Origin: Bacteroidales bacterium
Lineage (GTDB): Bacteria; Bacteroidota; Bacteroidia; Bacteroidales; P3
NCBI GenBank assembly: GCA_017559135.1
Contig: JAFYSZ010000012.1
Location: 1-57,067, forward strand
Direction: 5' to 3'
Length of the DNA: 57,067 nucleotides
The position numbers and the translations under genes are program-made. Shown here piece by piece: positions 54,332 to 57,067 of the stretch (position 1 is the first letter of the stretch; the number at the start of each line of letters is the position of its first letter). The notes below the pieces were generated by a model. The model was not told where the DNA came from. It saw only the letters and a list, made by a program, of their open reading frames with translations, and did no database searches.

Positions 54332-55042
54332 ATGGGAAGAGCCTTTGAATATCGTAAAGCACGTAAATTAAAACGTTGGGGAAATATGGCGAGAGTATTC
54401 ACTCGTCTTGGAAAAGAAATAGAAATGGCAGTAAAAGCAGGAGGAGCCGACCCAGCAGCAAACTCACGTCTTAGATTGTTGATACAAACTGCTAGAACAG
54501 AGAATATGCCGAAAGAAAACGTAGAGAGAGCAATCAAACGAGCAATTTCAAAAGATACGGCAGATTATAAAGAGGTGGTTTACGAAGGATATGCAGCACA
54601 CGGAGTAGCAGTAGTAGTAGAAACTGCAACAGATAACCCTACAAGAACAGTAGCAAACGTAAGAGCTGCCTTCAATCGTTGCAACGGATCGCTCGGAACA
54701 AGCGGAATGACCGATTTTTTGTTTGAAAGAAAATGTAATTTCAAAGTAGCAATGAAAGAAGGTCTTGATATGGAAGAATTAGAACTTGAACTAATTGATT
54801 ATGGAGTAGATGAGTGCTTTGCAGATGAAGATGAAATATTTATATATGCAGACTTTGCATCATTTGGCCCAATACAAAAATATTTAGAAGAAAATTCTTT
54901 TGAAATTAAAACCTTTAAATTTGAACGTATTCCAAACGACCTAAAAGAATTAAACGAAGAACAACAACAAGAGGTTGAAAAACTAATATCAAAATTAGAA
55001 GAAGACGATGATGTTGTCAATGTTTTTCATAATATGAAATAA
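54332..55042 (+). CDS. yebC: YebC/PmpR family protein
   Basis: 236 residues. Starts MGRAFEYRKARKLKRWGNMARVFTRLGKEI, the YebC/TACO1 signature, then NMPKENVERAIKRA and YEGYAAHGVAVVVETATDNPTRTVANVR. Members act as DNA-binding regulators or, as shown for YebC2/TACO1, help ribosomes through polyproline stretches. Cytoplasmic. TAATTTTG at 54295-54302 is the probable -7 box. It is the last intact housekeeping gene before the degraded mobile region. Confidence 0.96.
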   Translation: MGRAFEYRKARKLKRWGNMARVFTRLGKEIEMAVKAGGADPAANSRLRLLIQTARTENMPKENVERAIKRAISKDTADYKEVVYEGYAAHGVAVVVETATDNPTRTVANVRAAFNRCNGSLGTSGMTDFLFERKCNFKVAMKEGLDMEELELELIDYGVDECFADEDEIFIYADFASFGPIQKYLEENSFEIKTFKFERIPNDLKELNEEQQQEVEKLISKLEEDDDVVNVFHNMK

Positions 55043-55067
55043 ACCATCTGAGCACAAAATAAAAAAA

Positions 55068-55102
55068 AGAAAGTTTGTTTTGCGACAAACTTTCTTTTTT
55101 TT
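55068..55102. terminator. Intrinsic terminator after yebC
   Basis: An 11-bp stem, AGAAAGTTTGT (55068-55078) with 55085-55095, a 6-nt loop, a run of T after and of A before, so it can act on both strands. Confidence 0.85.
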
Positions 55103-55135
55103 ATTTTAATTTTTTCAATTTACAAGTCACTATTT

Positions 55136-55648
55136 TCAGAAAAGCGTTAATTGAGGAGGCGTATTTTCATCTAAATTCACTATATTTTCCCAATCTTTTT
55201 CGGAATTATTAAACAAGATATAGAAATCAACATAATACATCAGTGTAATTCTCATCATTGTAGTTAGTCCTGAGAAACTCCAATGTCGCTCCAATCGTTT
55301 TTGCATTATCATTAATAGCAAATTTGCAATTAATGTAACCCAAATTTGAATTTTAATAGCATTAGCACTTTCTCCATAGAAATATTTCAATGAAAAATTC
55401 TGTTTGATTTGCTTGAAAAGCAGTTTAATTTCTCATAGTCAATGTAGGCTCTATCCATGGCAATAATATCCCCTTTGTTCAAAATAAAGCATTACAATCA
55501 AGTGAATCCACGCATTAAAGTGTTTCATATAGTGTTCTCCACACAAATCTTGGCTGATTTGAAGAATTTTTGACTTGTCAAGCAATTTTATTACTTGAGA
55601 ATATAGCGGCTGTCCGATAAAATGTGTATTTTGTCCATGGTTAAACTT
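55136..55648 (-). pseudogene. Internally deleted IS4-family transposase remnant
   Basis: Three blocks of one IS4-family transposase lie in order on the minus strand but without the sequence between them. The DUF4372-like N-terminus (FIGQPLYSQVIKLLDKSKIL to HLIVMLYFEQ) covers about 55475-55648. The second-Asp block of the DDE site (GDIIAMDRAYIDYEKL) lies at about 55430-55470. The C-terminal Glu block (EIKLLFKQIKQNFSLKYFYG to NNSEKDWENIV) covers 55136-55435, with its last 84 codons still open. Joints near 55472 and 55434 change frame. First DDE Asp is missing, so it is inactive. Possibly two deletions in one old copy. Confidence 0.8.
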
Positions 55649-55677
55649 TTAGTGTAGTAACTCAAAGATAACCTAAA

Positions 55678-55707
55678 AGGGCTGATTCCATTGCAGAATT
55701 CAGCCCT
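55678..55707. repeat. Inverted repeat next to the IS remnant
   Basis: AGGGCTGA (55678-55685) pairs with 55700-55707 across a 14-nt loop in the non-coding end of the IS remnant. The segment ending in TTTATCGGATACC (about 55731-55743) may be the IS border, since integrase coding begins right after it. No matching terminal repeat was found at the other end. Confidence 0.4.
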
Positions 55708-55748
55708 AATTTTATCTGTCAAAAAAAAGTTTTATCGGATACCAATAA

Positions 55749-56606
55749 AAAGAAATAAACGAGAAAGGCGATAAATACGGCAGACTCGCTAAGAGGTTTA
55801 AAAATAAAAGTTATATTTACGAAAAAATATCAGATTTTTTAAGTTCTTACGATTATAAGGCAAAGGGTTTAATTTTTGCAACAGCTCAAAATTTGCTAAA
55901 CGAAATGCAAACAAATTATAATTGGAGCGAAAATACTACAATAAGTTATCTTTCTGTATTAAGAAATTCTTACCAATTTGGCATAGATAATAAGTATTGC
56001 GTAGAAAATCCTTTTGCAAAAGTAAAACCAGGCGGACAAAAGAGAAAAAGAAGAGCTGTAAGTAATGAAGAATGGGATTTGATTTTGCAAGAACTATACA
56101 ATAATAATTATCATTTCTTTATTTTCTGTAAAATCGTGCTGCACTTAATTCGTCCCGCTGAATTGGAGCGAATCCAAAAGAAACATATCAATCTTGAAAA
56201 TATGTCAATCCTTGTTACTGATGAAATTTCTAAAACGTCAAAGGAAAGAATTATCTTTTTACAAAAATCATTTTACGAAGAATTTAAATGTTACTTAGAA
56301 AAAATAGATTTCAATAATTTAAGTAATGATAGTTTTTTGTTTGGTAAAAAATTTTAGCCGTCTGTTTTAGATGCTATTGCAGATGTAAGAGTTTCGGGAG
56401 AATGGCGAAAGGTTTGCGAAAAATTAAATTTGCCGAAAGATTGCGAATTGTACGGATTAAGACACAAAGGTATTACAGATATGGCAAATGCAGGAATACC
56501 GCTAAATGTAATTAGATTGCAAGCAGGACACAACCAAACAGCAATGACTGCACATTATGCAAATCACTACAACGAGCAGGCAATAGAATTTTTGCAAAAC
56601 GCATAA
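55749..56606 (+). pseudogene. Tyrosine recombinase (phage-type integrase), truncated and interrupted by an amber codon
   Basis: One frame runs from the IS border to TAA 56604-56606. It has a SAM-like core-binding domain (EKGDKYGRLAKRF to WSENTTISYLSVLRNSY), then the catalytic domain with the first Arg in HLIRPAELERI, the LRH box in YGLRHKGITDMANAG, AGH and the nucleophile region TAHYANHYNE. Two lesions: the N-terminus is lost at the IS, and TAG at 56355-56357 follows FGKKF, with PSVLDAIADV continuing in frame. The box II first His is Tyr here. It resembles integrases of Bacteroidota conjugative or integrative elements. Followed by a strong terminator. Confidence 0.85.
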
Positions 56607-56651
56607 GAAAATAAATAAAAGAGTGCGAAAATCACTCTTTTATTTATTTTC
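56607..56651. terminator. Long terminator hairpin after the integrase
   Basis: A 19-bp perfect stem (56607-56625 with 56633-56651) with a 7-nt loop, starting on the base after the integrase stop. A/T runs on both sides allow bidirectional action. Confidence 0.88.
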
Positions 56652-56682
56652 TTAAAAAAAAGAACCAAAAGGAAAATTCCAG

Positions 56683-56925
56683 CTAAAACAAAAGTTCTAT
56701 TGCAAATATCAAAGAACCTATCTTTTCGGCTTCTTCTTTCTTTGTTTTTTCTTTCTCAACTGTTGTAATTATTGTATCTCTTACAATGATTGGTTTTGTT
56801 TCTACTTTGAGTTGTACAACAGTGTCGTGTATGTATGTTTCAACTCTTAAAGTGTCGGTTTCAAAGCAAAAAGGAAATAAAAACCGAAAGAGGAATAAGA
56901 AAAAGTAAATCCTATTGTTTTTAAT
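56683..56925 (-). CDS. Possible small membrane-anchored or lipoprotein gene without an ATG start
   Basis: An 80-codon open frame on the minus strand. The product would begin with a hydrophobic stretch (YFFLFLFRFLFPFCF) that could be a signal or lipoprotein leader, followed by a charged part (DTLRVETYIHDTVVQLKVET, TVEKEKTKKEEAEKIGSL). No ATG, GTG or TTG starts it; only ATT 56925 is in place. The alternation of VET/KVET looks like real coding, similar to small accessory lipoproteins in mobile elements. It may be a degraded gene or use a rare start. Confidence 0.35.
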   Translation of the reverse strand: MKNNRIYFFLFLFRFLFPFCFETDTLRVETYIHDTVVQLKVETKPIIVRDTIITTVEKEKTKKEEAEKIGSLIFAIELLF

Positions 56926-56927
56926 TT

Positions 56928-57067
56928 ATGAAATTATCAATTACATATAAAGAAATAGAAAATAAGGTAAAAGATTTAGCAAAGATTAGTTTGTCTTTGA
57001 GCAAAGAGAGTGCGAATACATTAAAGATAAAGTACTCTTCGGGAGTTGTTCTTTTACCTAATGTGGA
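56928..57067 (+). CDS. Partial coding region running off the window
   Basis: ATG 56928 opens a frame that stays open to the end (46 complete codons): MKLSITYKEIENKVKDLAKI, then SLSLSKESANTLKIKYSSGV and VLLPNV. It looks like a genuine cytoplasmic protein start, possibly an accessory gene of the mobile element. Function not recognised because only the N-terminus is visible. Confidence 0.5.
   Translation, partial: MKLSITYKEIENKVKDLAKISLSLSKESANTLKIKYSSGVVLLPNV

Noticed and set aside
55607..55743. TCCGATAAAA repeated in inverted orientation as IS terminal repeats
   Set aside because: One copy lies inside the transposase coding block (HFIGQP codons), so it cannot be a terminus; the true ends are not defined.

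Overview
The window reads as a chromosomal segment of an AT-rich member of the Bacteroidota, most likely a Bacteroidales lineage that keeps the type IX secretion system (T9SS). Four large exported proteins carry T9SS C-terminal domains (three type A, one gliding-type B), a GldH-like gliding lipoprotein is present, and FISUMP, DUF4199, DUF2795, DUF2027-Smr and MORN/YwqK-type proteins typical of the phylum occur. Several genes have a near-perfect Bacteroidota promoter (TTTG, 18-19 bp, TAnnTTTG), and Shine-Dalgarno sequences are mostly weak. I saw no rRNA, tRNA or CRISPR array.

Layout. 1-514: a TACC/GGTA half-site array and a small HTH gene. 737-3424 (-): universal stress protein, SPOR-domain protein, M20 peptidase. 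3561-9329: ruvB, hutH, ygiQ and a convergent hisS. 9567-12461: a large CUB/PKD/P-domain T9SS protein. 12537-13986: metK behind a promoter and a SAM-II-like riboswitch. 14056-17428 (-): Mpl-like ligase, DUF2027-Smr protein, GT90. 17579-25961: a T9SS surface protein and two tandem M6 metalloproteases. 25966-28411: ridA, mrp, a NifU-C protein, cobalamin adenosyltransferase, DUF2795. 28553-33187: DUF4199, dolichol-phosphate-type glycosyltransferase, gmhA, a gmhB-like phosphatase, a MORN protein, mnmA. 33184-36192: SSF symporter (-), recR (+), a frameshifted cytidine deaminase (-), mscL (-). 36285-47381 (+): purC, gldH, uvrC, threonine aldolase, a lipoprotein, comFC, a GH20 hexosaminidase, a membrane protein, an RsmI-like methylase, rarA, DUF2461. 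47378-50451 (-): a NatAB-type ABC exporter and a FISUMP protein. 50515-52316 (+): a compact putative metal-response locus. 52313-54246 (-): an outer-membrane barrel candidate and a Lys-rich secreted protein. 54332-55042: yebC. From 55136 to the end: a hollowed-out IS4-family transposase, a tyrosine-recombinase pseudogene and fragments of unknown genes.

The most promising candidate for an undescribed system is 50515-52316. A small secreted protein with five His-Lys-Cys-Thr repeats (7 Cys, 12 His) and an unusually strong Shine-Dalgarno is followed by an ECF sigma factor, a 96-residue one-TM protein (probable anti-sigma) and a one-TM periplasmic protein of the heavy-metal-resistance/CnrX type with extra Cys/His residues. 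The order resembles a Cnr-type sigma/anti-sigma/sensor module attached to an abundant metal-binding effector.

A second unexplained signal is a dispersed family of 21-bp-period tandem repeats at gene ends (705-746, 13991-14032, 39539-39595, 49636-49712). They share the core AGAAATAATTT preceded by a locus-specific tag, and several are followed by a hairpin that reuses the tag. A third is an intrinsic terminator whose T-tract touches the ygiQ start codon (6148-6200).
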